From: Streptomyces tsukubensis
Lineage (GTDB): Bacteria; Actinomycetota; Actinomycetes; Streptomycetales; Streptomycetaceae
Reading direction: 5' to 3'
NCBI RefSeq assembly: GCF_003932715.1
Contig: NZ_CP020700.1
Span: forward strand, 3,122,501 to 3,186,500
DNA length: 64,000 bases
The notes under the pieces: generated by a model
Told to the model about the DNA's origin: nothing
The model's database searches: none
What the model saw: the letters and a program-made list of their open reading frames with translations, nothing else
Part shown: in pieces, positions 8,244 to 17,895 of the stretch
Layout of the letters: the number at the start of each line of letters is the position of its first letter
How positions within the stretch are numbered: position 1 is the first letter of the stretch
Position numbers and translations under genes: made by a program

Positions 8244-8875
8244 TCAGCTCCGACTCCCTGAAGGTCTGGTGCCGTCCCGGTGTGCCACGGACGGGTCCGG
8301 GGCCGGGTCGGGGCCCGGGGTGGTGTGGTCCGCGCCGCGGAGCTGGTCGACCGCGTGCGGCAGCACCTTCTCCAGCACGGCCAGGCCGTCCCGTACGCCA
8401 CCGGGCGAACCCGGAAGGTTCACCATCAGCGTACGGCCGGAGACACCCGCCAGGCCTCGGGAGAGGGCCGCCGTCGGGACCTTCGCGGCGCCGTGGGCGC
8501 GGATCGCCTCCGGGATGCCGGGGATCTCGTAGTCGAGGACCGCGCGGGTCTGCTCGGGGGTGCGGTCGGTGGGTGACAGGCCGGTGCCGCCGGTCGTGAG
8601 GATCACGTCGTACGCTGCGGCGATCCCGTCGCGCAGCGCCCGGCCCACCGGGTCGCCGTCGGGGACGACCAGCGGGCCGTCGACCGTGAATCCGAGCGCG
8701 GCCAGGCCCGCCGCCAGCAGCGGGCCGCCGCGGTCCTCGTAGATTCCCGCCGACGCCCGGTTGGACGCGGTGATCACCAGGGCGCGTCCGCGGGGGGCCG
8801 GGGCGGGCTCCTCCGGAGCCGTACGGTCTGCGGGGTGGGCGGGGTGCGCATGGCTGCGGACCTCGCCGCCGCGGC

Positions 8876-8879
<4 letters not shown>
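8244..8879 (-). CDS. mogA: Molybdenum cofactor biosynthesis protein MogA/MoaB type
   Basis: 211 residues. Start is GTG 8877-8879, overlapping the moaC stop by GTGA. The MoCF-binding domain begins at about residue 33 (ALVITASNRASAGIYEDRGG), with the nucleotide/molybdopterin loop TTGGTGLSPTDRTPEQTRAV (GGTG at 97-100) and NLPGSPGGVRDGLAVLEKVL. MogA adenylylates molybdopterin before molybdate insertion by MoeA; MoaB-type proteins can replace it in Gram-positives. The first 30 residues and the last 30 are Pro/Ala/Asp-rich extensions. It works with moaC and moeA in the same operon. Confidence 0.93.
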
Positions 8880-9358
<479 letters not shown>

Positions 9359-9460
9359 TCGCTGTTCGCCGCTCCCGGTCCGGGCTGGGGGTGTCGGTGG
9401 GTGTCGTCACGGCGCGTACGGGCCCGTGTGCGCAGCCACCGTACCGTCAGAGGCGCCTGG

Positions 9461-10801
9461 TCAGCCCAGGAGGACCACCTCGACGTCCGCGCCGGGTTCG
9501 AGGGAGGTGTCCGCCTCGGGGACCACGATGAGGCAGTCGGCGTGGGCGAGCGCGGCCACCAGATGGGAGCCCGTGCCGCCGACCGGGGTGACCGCCCCGG
9601 CATCGGGGTCGTACGTCCCCCGGAGGAACTGTCTGCGCCCTTCGGGCGACCGCAGCGGCGCATCGGCCTTGAGCCGGGCCCGCACCCGGGGCCGGTGGAC
9701 GTCCGGCATTCCCATCAGGGTCCGGATCGCGGGCCGGACGAACAGCTCGAAGGAGACGTACGACGACACCGGGTTGCCGGGCAGGGCGAGCAGCGGGGTG
9801 TGGTCGGGGCCGACGGTGCCGAAGCCCTGCGGCTTGCCGGGCTGCATCGCGAGCGTACGGAAGTCGACCCCGCTGCCCGATCCACTGCCCGGCCCGCTGC
9901 CGTCGTCGCCGCCCTCCGTCTCACCGACTTCCGAGAGCGCCTCTTTCACCACGTCGTACGCCCCCACGCTCACTCCGCCCGTGGTGACGACGAGATCGGC
10001 GCGGACGAGCTGGTCCTCGATGGTGGCCCGGAGGATTCCGGCGTCGTCGGTGACCGCGCCGACCCGGTAGGCGATGGCTCCCGCGTCGCGCGCGGCGGCG
10101 GCCAGCGCAAAGCTGTTGGAGTCGTAGATCCGGCCCTCGCCGAGCGCCTCACCGGGCTGCACCAGCTCGCTGCCGGTGGAGAGGACGACCACCCGCGGGC
10201 GGGGCCGCACCCGCACGGCACCGCGGCCGATCGCGGCCAGCAGCCCGATCTGGGGCGGTCCGAGAACCGTGCCGCGGGCGAGCGCGAGGTCTCCGGCGCC
10301 CACATCGCTGCCGCGCTCGCGCACATGCGCGCCCGCAGCGGCCGGGCGGTGGATCCGGACCTCTCCGCCCGCCGCCGCGGGCTCCGACCCGGCCGGGAGC
10401 ATGGTCGTCGCCGCACCGCCGCCCGTACCCCCGTCGGTCCACTCGACGGGGACGACGGCCTCGGCTCCCGGCGGCAGCGGCGCGCCCGTCATGATCCGCG
10501 CGGCCTCGCCGGGACCCACGGCCGGCAGGTCGGCGCCGCCCGCGGCGATATCGCCCACGACCGTCAGCACGGCGGGGAACTCCTCCGTCGCGCCCTGGAC
10601 GTCGGCGACCCGCACCGCGTACCCGTCCATGGAACTGTTGTCGAAGGGGGGCAGGGCGACGGGCACGGTGACGTCCTCGACGAGGACGCAGCCCTGCGCG
10701 TCGGCCAGGTGCAGCTCAATCGGGTCGAGCGGCCGGATCGCCGCGAGAATGTCCTCAAGGTGGTCGTCGACCGACCAGATCGTGCTGCTCAACGCGCTCA
10801 A
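9461..10801 (-). CDS. moeA: Molybdopterin molybdenumtransferase MoeA
   Basis: 446 residues, TTG start at 10799-10801 overlapping the galU stop (TTGA). MoeA inserts molybdate into adenylylated molybdopterin. Visible domains: N-terminal PPFDNSSMDGYAVR motif, domain II with IMTGAPLPPGAEAVV, the MogA-like domain with RVGAVTDDAG and VVTTGGVSVGAYDVVKEAL, the GKPQGFG loop, PLLALPGNPVSSYVSFELFV, and a C-terminal beta-barrel ending EADTSLEPGADVEVVLLG. The linker GGDDGSGPGSGSGSG is an in-family but unusual low-complexity insertion in domain III. The gene pairs with moaC and mogA. Confidence 0.96.
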   Translation of the reverse strand: MSALSSTIWSVDDHLEDILAAIRPLDPIELHLADAQGCVLVEDVTVPVALPPFDNSSMDGYAVRVADVQGATEEFPAVLTVVGDIAAGGADLPAVGPGEAARIMTGAPLPPGAEAVVPVEWTDGGTGGGAATTMLPAGSEPAAAGGEVRIHRPAAAGAHVRERGSDVGAGDLALARGTVLGPPQIGLLAAIGRGAVRVRPRPRVVVLSTGSELVQPGEALGEGRIYDSNSFALAAAARDAGAIAYRVGAVTDDAGILRATIEDQLVRADLVVTTGGVSVGAYDVVKEALSEVGETEGGDDGSGPGSGSGSGVDFRTLAMQPGKPQGFGTVGPDHTPLLALPGNPVSSYVSFELFVRPAIRTLMGMPDVHRPRVRARLKADAPLRSPEGRRQFLRGTYDPDAGAVTPVGGTGSHLVAALAHADCLIVVPEADTSLEPGADVEVVLLG

Positions 10802-11709
10802 TTCGGCTGCATCTCCTCGGTCACATAGCTCCGGAGCCAGTGCCGGAACTCCGGTCCCAGATCTTCACGTTCGCACGCGAGTCTGACAATCGCCCGCAGA
10901 TAGTCCCCGCGGTCGCCGGTGTCGTACCGCCGCCCCTTGAAGATCACCCCGTGCACGGGGCCGCCGATCTTCTCGTCCCCGGCCAGTTTCTGGAGGGCGT
11001 CGGTCAGCTGGATCTCGTTGCCGCGGCCCGGTTCGGTCTCGCGGAGTATCGCGAAGACGGCCGGGTCGAGGACGTAGCGGCCGATGATGGCGAGGTTGCT
11101 GGGGGCCTCGGACCGCTCGGGCTTCTCGACGAGCTGGGTGACGCGTACGACGTCGGATTCGGCGGTCGTCTCGACGGCGGCGCAGCCGTACTGGTGGATC
11201 TGGGCGGGTTCGACCTCCATGAGGGCGATGACGCTGCCGCCCTCGCGCTCCTGGATCTCCACCATGCGCGCGAGCAGCGGATCGCGCGGGTCGATCAGGT
11301 CGTCGCCGAGGAGTACGGCGAAGGGCTGGTCCCCGACGTGCGGCGCGGCGCACAGCACCGCGTGGCCGAGGCCGCGCGGATCGCCCTGGCGGACGTAGTG
11401 CATGGTGGCGAGGTCGCTGGACTCCTGAACGGTCTTCAGCCGGTGCTCGTCGCCCTTGCGGGAGAGCGCCTCCTCCAGCTCGTAGTTCCGGTCGAAGTGG
11501 TCCTCCAGCGGGCGCTTGTTGCGCCCTGTGATCATGAGTACATCGGAGAGCCCGGCGGCAACGGCTTCCTCGACCACATACTGGATCGCCGGTTTGTCGA
11601 CGACAGGCAGCATCTCCTTGGGAGTGGCTTTGGTGGCCGGGAGGAAGCGCGTACCGAGGCCGGCGGCGGGAATGACCGCCTTGCTGATCCTGGGGTTCGA
11701 CTCAGTCAT
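10798..11709 (-). CDS. galU: UTP-glucose-1-phosphate uridylyltransferase GalU
   Basis: 303 residues from ATG 11707-11709. It makes UDP-glucose from UTP and glucose-1-phosphate for cell-envelope and trehalose/galactose metabolism. The nucleotide-binding loop AAGLGTRFLPATKATPKEML (residues 15-34) and the motifs VDKPAIQYVVEEAV, MITGRNKRPLEDHFD, VLLGDDLID and VQLVEKP-like TQLVEKPERSEAPSN identify it, together with RYDTGDRGDYLRAIVRLACE near the C-terminus. It begins a minus-strand operon and overlaps moeA, and is divergent from the 5-FCL gene. Confidence 0.97.
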   Translation of the reverse strand: MTESNPRISKAVIPAAGLGTRFLPATKATPKEMLPVVDKPAIQYVVEEAVAAGLSDVLMITGRNKRPLEDHFDRNYELEEALSRKGDEHRLKTVQESSDLATMHYVRQGDPRGLGHAVLCAAPHVGDQPFAVLLGDDLIDPRDPLLARMVEIQEREGGSVIALMEVEPAQIHQYGCAAVETTAESDVVRVTQLVEKPERSEAPSNLAIIGRYVLDPAVFAILRETEPGRGNEIQLTDALQKLAGDEKIGGPVHGVIFKGRRYDTGDRGDYLRAIVRLACEREDLGPEFRHWLRSYVTEEMQPN

Positions 11710-11917
11710 GCCCGGCACAATATCCGGTGCATATGCGGGGAAGATCAGGCTCCGGTTGAGTTCTCGCTGGTTAAAGCGCATACGAGGGGTTTGTGAGCGG
11801 CGAATGAGGCATGAACGTTCCGGTGGGCTGTCCGAAAACGGAGCGGGTACGGGCGGGGCAGCGGGCGCCCCGGCGGAGGGGGGTCGGGAGCCTCGGGAAG
11901 TAGGAGAAAGCGGGGGT

Positions 11918-12595
11918 GTGGGGGGTGTCAGAAACGACAGTGACACCCGGGACTCCAGGGAAAGCGGAACCGGTAGCCCAGCCGCGCATCCCGCCGCTTC
12001 CGCCCCGCCCGCGGACGGGAAGCGGGCCCTCCGCCGCACCCTGCTGGACGCCCGCGCCCGGCTCACCCCCGAGGAGACCGGGGCCGCCGCCCGCGCCCTG
12101 ACCCGGCACGCCCTGGAGCTGCCCGAGCTCACCGGCGCCCCGACCGTGGCCGCGTACGTCTCCGTGGGGCGTGAACCCGGCACCCGCGCTCTGCTCGACG
12201 CGCTGCGCACGCGGGGCGTACGCGTCCTGCTGCCCGTCCTGCTCCCCGACGACGATCTCGACTGGGGCGAGTACGAGGGCGCGGACCGGCTGGTACGCGC
12301 CGGACGCGGGCTGCTGGAGCCGGACGGCCCCCGGCTCGGGCCCGGCGCCGTACGGGAGGCGGAGGCCGTACTGCTGCCCGGGCTGGCCGTGGACGGGCGC
12401 GGGATGCGGCTGGGGCGGGGAGGCGGTTCGTACGATCGCGTACTGGAGCGGCTCGCGGCCGTCCCCGTACCGCCGTGCCTGGTGGTGTTGTTGTACGCGC
12501 ACGAGGTGGTGGCGCAGGTACCGGAGGAGGCGCACGACCGGCCCGTGCACGCCGTCGTCACTCCGGACGGCGTACGGCGATTCACGCGCGCCTGA
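11918..12595 (+). CDS. 5-formyltetrahydrofolate cyclo-ligase
   Basis: About 225 residues; catalyses ATP-dependent conversion of 5-formyl-THF to 5,10-methenyl-THF in folate salvage. The family region begins at about residue 37 (KRALRRTLLDARARLTPEET), followed by VAAYVSVGREPGTRALLDAL, VLLPVLLPDDDLDW and the ATP-binding glycine-rich loop PGLAVDGRGMRLGRGGGSYD. Start: GTG 11918 follows AGGAG at 11902-11906; an ATG at 11804 would add 38 residues of low-complexity sequence and cannot be excluded. It is divergent from galU and convergent with the penicillin acylase gene. Confidence 0.92.
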   Translation: MGGVRNDSDTRDSRESGTGSPAAHPAASAPPADGKRALRRTLLDARARLTPEETGAAARALTRHALELPELTGAPTVAAYVSVGREPGTRALLDALRTRGVRVLLPVLLPDDDLDWGEYEGADRLVRAGRGLLEPDGPRLGPGAVREAEAVLLPGLAVDGRGMRLGRGGGSYDRVLERLAAVPVPPCLVVLLYAHEVVAQVPEEAHDRPVHAVVTPDGVRRFTRA

Positions 12596-12640
12596 AACGG
12601 AGGCCCGCGCGCGCCGCGGCCAGGGGTGCGGAACGGCGCG

Positions 12641-12670
12641 GGGCCCCGGCCGTGATCCCGGCCGGGGCCC
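12641..12670. terminator. Bidirectional terminator hairpin
   Basis: GGGCCCCGGCC at 12641-12651 pairs perfectly with GGCCGGGGCCC at 12660-12670 over an 8-base loop. It lies midway between two convergent genes and has no T-run, as is usual in Streptomyces. Confidence 0.8.
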
Positions 12671-12712
12671 GCGTACCGCATCTCCGGGCGTCAGCAGCCC
12701 CGGGGAATCCGG

Positions 12713-15679
12713 TTACTGCTGCGATTCCGTCGTTTCCGCGGAGTCCGGTGCCTCCGCCGAATCCGTCGAATCGGGTGCTTCCGATTCTTCCGACGGGACG
12801 AGGGTCAGGGTGTCGACCGTGTTCTCCTCCACCGCCTTCTCGGTGAAGGACCAGTCGAGCAGCTCGCCCTTGGCCCATTTGTCCGTCTGGTCGGTGTAGT
12901 GCGCGCTGTACGCGTGCCCCGACGCACCGGTCAGGTTGATCCAGCGCGACTTGTCCCAGTCGCCGACGTTGACCACCATCCGCATGGACGGCACCCAGAC
13001 GACCTCGTATCCGGAGGCAGCGTTCCAGCCGGTGGCGTTCACCGTCGCCTCGCCGCCGCCCAGATTCCACGGGCCGCGGTTCAGCAGATGCTGGAGCAGG
13101 CCGGGGCCCTCCTTGCCGAGCGTCTGGTTCTTCAGCGTCAGCTGGTGCAGCCGGCCCCAGTTCCAGGTGTCCATGTCCTTGCCCAGCTCGGCCGTCAGCT
13201 CCCAGCGGGCGTCCTCCATGGCCCGGGCGAACAGCTCGTCACGGGTCTTGGTCGCCTTGTCCGTACGGCTGGCGGGCGAGGTCCACCAAGGGTTGTCCTC
13301 GTCCTTGTAGATGCTCTGGACCACCTCGAACCAGCGGTCTCCGCCGTCCGGCTGCGCCGAGTCGCCGTCCCGCTCGCCGCACTCGATGACCGGTTCGATC
13401 CGGTCGTCGGGCCCGGTCGCACCGGCCGGGGCAATGCTCAGGCAGTCACCCTCGGCGCGCAGCTCCTTCGGCAGCTTGTTGCCGAAGGCGAGCTTGAGGA
13501 TGTTGCGCCAGACGGCGTTGAAGTACGCGGCGGCGGCCGAGTCCGGCTCCTGGCTGTAGTCCCAGCCCTCCAGCAGCTTCTGCGCCTCGCGGACGTTGGG
13601 GTCCTTGATGTCGAGCTTGATGAGGATGGGGTTCAGCAGCGAGGCGATCTCGCTCCTGTTGTCCATCTGCATCGTCCGCATGTCCTCGGTGGAGATCTTT
13701 CCGCCGTCTTTGATCTTCTGCTCGATCATCTGGTTGATGCGCTGGCTGCGGGCGCCGTATCCCCAGTCCTTGGTCAGCAGATGCGGGTACGACTCGTCGA
13801 TGACGGCCTGGTTGGCGGTGACGATGTAGCCGCGCTCCGGGTCCTCCTCGTACGGCATCTCCTCGAAGGGGACGGGGTCCTTCTTCCAGTAGTACGCGGG
13901 GTCCCAGCCGGGCGCCGGACGGGTGCCGTCGCCCGTGGCGCGGACCGGGATCCGTCCCGGGGCCTGGTAGCCGATCTTGCCGGTCTTGTCGGCGTAGATC
14001 AGGTTCTGGGACGGCACCTCGAAGTTCTTGGCGGCCGCGCGGAAGGTGCGGAAGTCCTTGGCGCGGTTCAGGGCGAAGACGGCGTCCATGGACTTGCCGG
14101 GCCGGAGCGCGGTCCACTGGAGGGAAACGCCGTAGCCGGTGGCGCGGTCGGGGGCTTCGTCGTCGACCGGGGCCTTCACGCCGACGTTCTCCAGTTCGGT
14201 GGAGCGGTCGGAGATCAGGGGGCCGCGCTTGGTCTCCCGGACCGTGATCGTCCGGGGCTTGCCGCCCGCGACCTTGATGACCTCCCTGCGGACGGTCAGC
14301 TTCTCCTCGCGGTCCTGCTTGGTGTCGGTGACGTAGCTGTCACCGGAGACCTTCTCCAGATAGAGGTCGGTGACGTCGGCACCCAGATTGGTCAGACCCC
14401 AGGCGATGTCCTGATTGTGTCCGATGATCACACCGGGCATACCGGAGAAGGTGAACCCTGCGGTGTCGAAGGTGCAGGTGCTGGAGAGCTTCCGGCAGTG
14501 CAGGCCCATCTGGTACCAGAGCGACGGGAGCTGGGGGGCGAGGTGCGGATCGTTGGCGAGCAGCGGCTGGCCGGTGGTCGTGAAGCGGCCGGAGACGACC
14601 CAGGAGTTCGAGCCGATGCCGTCGCCGTTGGGGCCCAGCAGGGCGGGGATGCCGTCGAGGCTCTCGGCGATACCGGCGAGCTGGGTGTTCACACCTTCGA
14701 CGGCGTCGGCGGCGTCGGTACCGCCGGTGAAGCCGTCGCCGGGGCCGCTGTTGCCGACGAGACCGGAGCCCTCGCCCGTACCACCCTGTCCGGAATCGGA
14801 ACCGGATTCGGTGTTACCGCTGCCGTTGCCGTTGCCGTTTCCGCTGTCGAGCTGGGAGCCGCTGCCTTCGTTGTTGTCGCCGTCGCGCTTGTTGTCGGAG
14901 GGGTCCGCCTTCGGGTCGAAGACGCCCTCGGACTCGTCGACGGCGCCGTTGCTCATGATCGGCTTGTTCGTGCCGTGCCGATAGGCCGGATACAGCTGGT
15001 TGATCTGCGGGGTGTCCAGACGGGACTCCATCAGAGCGCGGTCGATCTCGTCCTGCATATTGCCGCGCAGGTCCCAGGCCATCGCCTTGAGCCAGGCCAC
15101 CGAGTCGACCTCGGTCCACGGCTCCGGCTTGTAGTCGTTGGTGAGGGCGAGGGCCGCGTACTCGACCGAGAGCTCCTTGCCCTCCTTGCCCTTCAGATAG
15201 GCGTTGACACCGTCGGCGTACGCCGTCAGGTACGCCTTCGTGTCCGCCGAGAGCTCGGTGTCGAACTCCTTCTGCGCGACCTTTCGCCAGCCGAGCGTAC
15301 GGAGGAAGGCGTCCGTCTTGACCTGCCCGGAGCCGAACATCTCGGAGAGCCTGCCGGCCGTCATATGACGCCGTACATCCATCTCCCAGAAGCGGTCCTG
15401 CGCCTGGACGAAGCCCTGGGCGCGGAAGAGGTCGGCGTCGCTGTCCGCGTAGATCTGCGGGACGCCGTAGTCGTCGCGTTTGACCTCGACCCGGCCCTCA
15501 AGGCCCGGAATGTCGATCTCGCCGGTCGTCTGGGGGAAGGAGGCGCGGACGGCGTCGACGCCCCAGTAGCCGCCGTAACCGATGCCGCCGAGCAGTGCGA
15601 GCACCAGGACGATCACGAGCAGGCGGCCGCGTCGCCCCTTCTTCTTCTTGGGGGAAGAGGCCGTTGTGTTGGAGGGCAT
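12713..15679 (-). CDS. Penicillin-acylase-family Ntn hydrolase, membrane-anchored
   Basis: 988 residues from ATG 15677-15679 (MPSNTTASSPKKKKGRRGRL); the family precursor is cleaved to an alpha and a beta chain and hydrolyses amide bonds of N-acyl compounds such as penicillins or acyl-homoserine lactones. Residues 19-39 form a signal-anchor (LLVIVLVLALLGGIGYGGYW). The alpha part has DDYGVPQIYADSDADLFRAQ and FVQAQDRFWEMDVRR. The beta chain should begin at Ser357 in GSNSWVVSG, the autoproteolysis nucleophile. Before it lies a Gly/Ser/Asn/Asp-rich spacer (about residues 265-320), longer and more repetitive than expected. Exported or anchored outside; substrate unknown. It is divergent from the antiporter gene. 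Confidence 0.93.
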   Translation of the reverse strand: MPSNTTASSPKKKKGRRGRLLVIVLVLALLGGIGYGGYWGVDAVRASFPQTTGEIDIPGLEGRVEVKRDDYGVPQIYADSDADLFRAQGFVQAQDRFWEMDVRRHMTAGRLSEMFGSGQVKTDAFLRTLGWRKVAQKEFDTELSADTKAYLTAYADGVNAYLKGKEGKELSVEYAALALTNDYKPEPWTEVDSVAWLKAMAWDLRGNMQDEIDRALMESRLDTPQINQLYPAYRHGTNKPIMSNGAVDESEGVFDPKADPSDNKRDGDNNEGSGSQLDSGNGNGNGSGNTESGSDSGQGGTGEGSGLVGNSGPGDGFTGGTDAADAVEGVNTQLAGIAESLDGIPALLGPNGDGIGSNSWVVSGRFTTTGQPLLANDPHLAPQLPSLWYQMGLHCRKLSSTCTFDTAGFTFSGMPGVIIGHNQDIAWGLTNLGADVTDLYLEKVSGDSYVTDTKQDREEKLTVRREVIKVAGGKPRTITVRETKRGPLISDRSTELENVGVKAPVDDEAPDRATGYGVSLQWTALRPGKSMDAVFALNRAKDFRTFRAAAKNFEVPSQNLIYADKTGKIGYQAPGRIPVRATGDGTRPAPGWDPAYYWKKDPVPFEEMPYEEDPERGYIVTANQAVIDESYPHLLTKDWGYGARSQRINQMIEQKIKDGGKISTEDMRTMQMDNRSEIASLLNPILIKLDIKDPNVREAQKLLEGWDYSQEPDSAAAAYFNAVWRNILKLAFGNKLPKELRAEGDCLSIAPAGATGPDDRIEPVIECGERDGDSAQPDGGDRWFEVVQSIYKDEDNPWWTSPASRTDKATKTRDELFARAMEDARWELTAELGKDMDTWNWGRLHQLTLKNQTLGKEGPGLLQHLLNRGPWNLGGGEATVNATGWNAASGYEVVWVPSMRMVVNVGDWDKSRWINLTGASGHAYSAHYTDQTDKWAKGELLDWSFTEKAVEENTVDTLTLVPSEESEAPDSTDSAEAPDSAETTESQQ

Positions 15680-15934
15680 CGCTGTCCTTCGAGGCGCAAG
15701 CTGGTCCTGGAGTGCTGGAGCAACCATAGGCGCAGCGGCCCCACGCCCCCGACGCGGTATCCGTCAGTGCCCGACCGGAGCGCCACCTTGCGCCCCATTC
15801 ACGGCAGTTGGCGAACGGGAACAACTATGTGGTCACAGGCGTCAAGAAAACGTTAAAGATTAGGTAAGGTAACGAAGTGTCGCCGCCCGGAATCACCGTC
15901 CGGCACGTAGAGGCGCGAAGGGAAGGATCGGCCA

Positions 15935-17422
15935 CTGACTGTTCACGACCTCAACGAGCTCCTGTTCAGCGGCGCTCTCGTCCTGCTGATCGCCGTCGCT
16001 GCGGTACGCATCTCGTCCCGTAGCGGGCTCCCCAGCCTGCTGCTGTATCTGGGCATCGGGGTGGCCATCGGCCAGGACGGCATCTTCAATGTCACGTTCA
16101 ACAACGCCGAACTGACGCAGGTCATCGGTTATGCCGCCCTTGTGGTGATCCTTGCCGAGGGCGGCTTGGGCACCAAATGGCAGGAGATCAAACCTGCGTT
16201 GCCCGCGGCCGTCGCCCTGTCGACCGCCGGTGTCGCGGTGAGCGTGGGCATCACGGCTGCCGCGGCGCACTATGTCGTCGGTCTGGAGTGGCGTCAGGCG
16301 CTGATCATCGGTGCGGTCGTCTCGTCGACGGACGCGGCGGCAGTCTTCTCCGTGCTGCGGAGGGTGCCCCTGCCGTCGCGGATCACCGGTGTGCTGGAAG
16401 CCGAGTCCGGCTTCAACGATGCGCCCGTGGTCATCCTGGTCGTCGCCTTCTCGACGGCGGGACCGGTGGACGACTGGTACGTCCTCGTCGGGAAGATAGC
16501 GCTGGAGCTGGCGATCGGCGCGGGCATCGGCCTCGCGGTGGGCTTCGTCGGGGCCTTCGGGCTGCGGCATGTGGCGCTGCCCGCGTCCGGTCTGTACCCG
16601 ATCGCCGTGATGGCCATCGCGGTGATCGCGTACGCGGCCGGGGCGATGGCCCACGGCAGCGGCTTCCTCGCCGTCTATCTGGCCGCCGTCGTCCTCGGGA
16701 ACTCCGGGCTGCCGCACGCCCCGGCCAGCCGCGGTTTCGCCGAGGGGCTGGGCTGGATCGCGCAGATCGGGATGTTCGTCCTGCTGGGTCTGCTGGTCAC
16801 CCCGCACGAACTGGGCGACGACCTGGTCCCGGCGCTGCTCATCGGTCTGGTGCTGACGATGGTGGCCCGGCCGCTGTCGGTGCTGTTCAGCCTGATTCCG
16901 TTCGGCATTCCCAAACGGGAACAGGTGCTGCTGTCCTGGGCCGGGCTGCGCGGGGCCGTGCCCATCATCCTGGCGACGATCCCCATGGTGTCGGGGGTCG
17001 CGGACAGCACCCGCGTCTTCAACATCGTCTTTGTGCTGGTCGTCGTCTACACCCTGGTGCAGGGGCCGACGCTGCCGTGGCTGGCGCGGGCCCTGAAGCT
17101 GGGCCCGGGCGCGCCCTCCGATCTGGGCATCGAGTCCGCGCCGCTGGAGCGGCTGCGGGGGCATCTGCTCTCCGTCGCCATTCCGGAGGAGTCGAAGATG
17201 CACGGTGTGGAGGTCGCCGAGCTGCGGCTGCCCGCCGGGGCTGCGGTGACGCTGGTCGTCCGGGACGGGAAGAGCTTCGTACCGCTGCCGTCGACGGTGC
17301 TGCGGCGCGGGGACGAGCTGCTGGTGGTGGCGACCGATCCGGTACGGGACGCGACCGAGCGGCGACTGCGGGCCGTGGGCCAGGGCGGCAAGCTGGCGGG
17401 CTGGCTGGGGACGGCGCGCTAG
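15935..17422 (+). CDS. Potassium/proton (CPA-type) antiporter with C-terminal TrkA-C domain
   Basis: 495 residues when read from CTG 15935, which lies 8 bases after GGAAGG (15920-15925) and gives the conserved N-terminus (M)TVHDLNELLFSGALVLLIAV. Starting at the first ATG (16061) would delete the first membrane helix. There are about 12-13 hydrophobic helices with the Na+/H+-exchanger features IVGAVVSSTDAAAVFSVLRR, ESGFNDAPVVILV and GLRGAVPIILATIPMV. The C-terminal ~110 residues form an RCK/TrkA-C regulatory domain (GVEVAELRLPAGAAVTLVVR, GDELLVVATDPVRDATERRL). Ion choice between K+ and Na+ is by family inference. Confidence 0.93.
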   Translation: MTVHDLNELLFSGALVLLIAVAAVRISSRSGLPSLLLYLGIGVAIGQDGIFNVTFNNAELTQVIGYAALVVILAEGGLGTKWQEIKPALPAAVALSTAGVAVSVGITAAAAHYVVGLEWRQALIIGAVVSSTDAAAVFSVLRRVPLPSRITGVLEAESGFNDAPVVILVVAFSTAGPVDDWYVLVGKIALELAIGAGIGLAVGFVGAFGLRHVALPASGLYPIAVMAIAVIAYAAGAMAHGSGFLAVYLAAVVLGNSGLPHAPASRGFAEGLGWIAQIGMFVLLGLLVTPHELGDDLVPALLIGLVLTMVARPLSVLFSLIPFGIPKREQVLLSWAGLRGAVPIILATIPMVSGVADSTRVFNIVFVLVVVYTLVQGPTLPWLARALKLGPGAPSDLGIESAPLERLRGHLLSVAIPEESKMHGVEVAELRLPAGAAVTLVVRDGKSFVPLPSTVLRRGDELLVVATDPVRDATERRLRAVGQGGKLAGWLGTAR

Positions 17423-17546
17423 GCAAGGGGGTACGGGGGCGGTACGGGGGCTGCTGAGGCAGCCGGAAGCGGTCGGCCACCCAGGCCCGACCGCTTCCGG
17501 CGGGCGGGTGCGGTCGGTAGCGGCCGCGCCCGCCCGCCTTGCCCGG

Positions 17547-17606
17547 CCGGGAACAGCCGGGCAAGACCGGGAACCGCCCGGCAAGGCCGGGAACGGCCGG
17601 GCAGCC
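17547..17606. repeat. Three 20-bp tandem repeats
   Basis: Unit CCGGGAACnGCCGGGCAAGn occurs at 17547-17566, 17567-17586 and 17587-17606, with few mismatches. It occupies the noncoding stretch after the antiporter gene and before the small candidate gene at 17709. The repeats can also fold into short hairpins. Confidence 0.75.
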
Positions 17607-17708
17607 GGTACGGCCGGGGTGCGAGCCGCCGGAAGCGCACCCGCCCGGCTCCGGAAGGCGCTGTTCCGGGTGCCTCCCGGAACGAGCGGCTACGATGAGG
17701 GCACACCT

Positions 17709-17846
17709 TTGATCGACCACCTCTGCCTGACGCAGAGCTGGCGCGACCGTATGGCGGCCGCGGTGTCTCGGACGTCCCCGCTGTGGACCGGGCCCCGGTA
17801 TCTACCGCAGTTCTGCGCGAGTGGACAGCTCTCGGCGGCCCCATAA
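17709..17846 (+). CDS. Candidate 45-residue protein
   Basis: TTG at 17709 follows GAGGG by about 8 bases and opens a frame of 46 codons ending at TAA 17844-17846. Nearly all third positions are G or C (roughly 40 of 46), which is much stronger than the surrounding noncoding sequence and supports coding. The product, beginning MIDHLCLTQSWRDRMAAAVS and ending CASGQLSAAP, has no known domain. It lies 49 bp upstream of the MFS gene on the same strand, so it could be a leader peptide or a small partner. Alternative: noncoding with chance bias. Confidence 0.35.
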   Translation: MIDHLCLTQSWRDRMAAAVSRTSPLWTGPRYLPQFCASGQLSAAP

Positions 17847-17895
17847 GGCTCACAGCCCGTGGGAGCCGCTACCAGGCGGCAGAAAGGCACGGACC

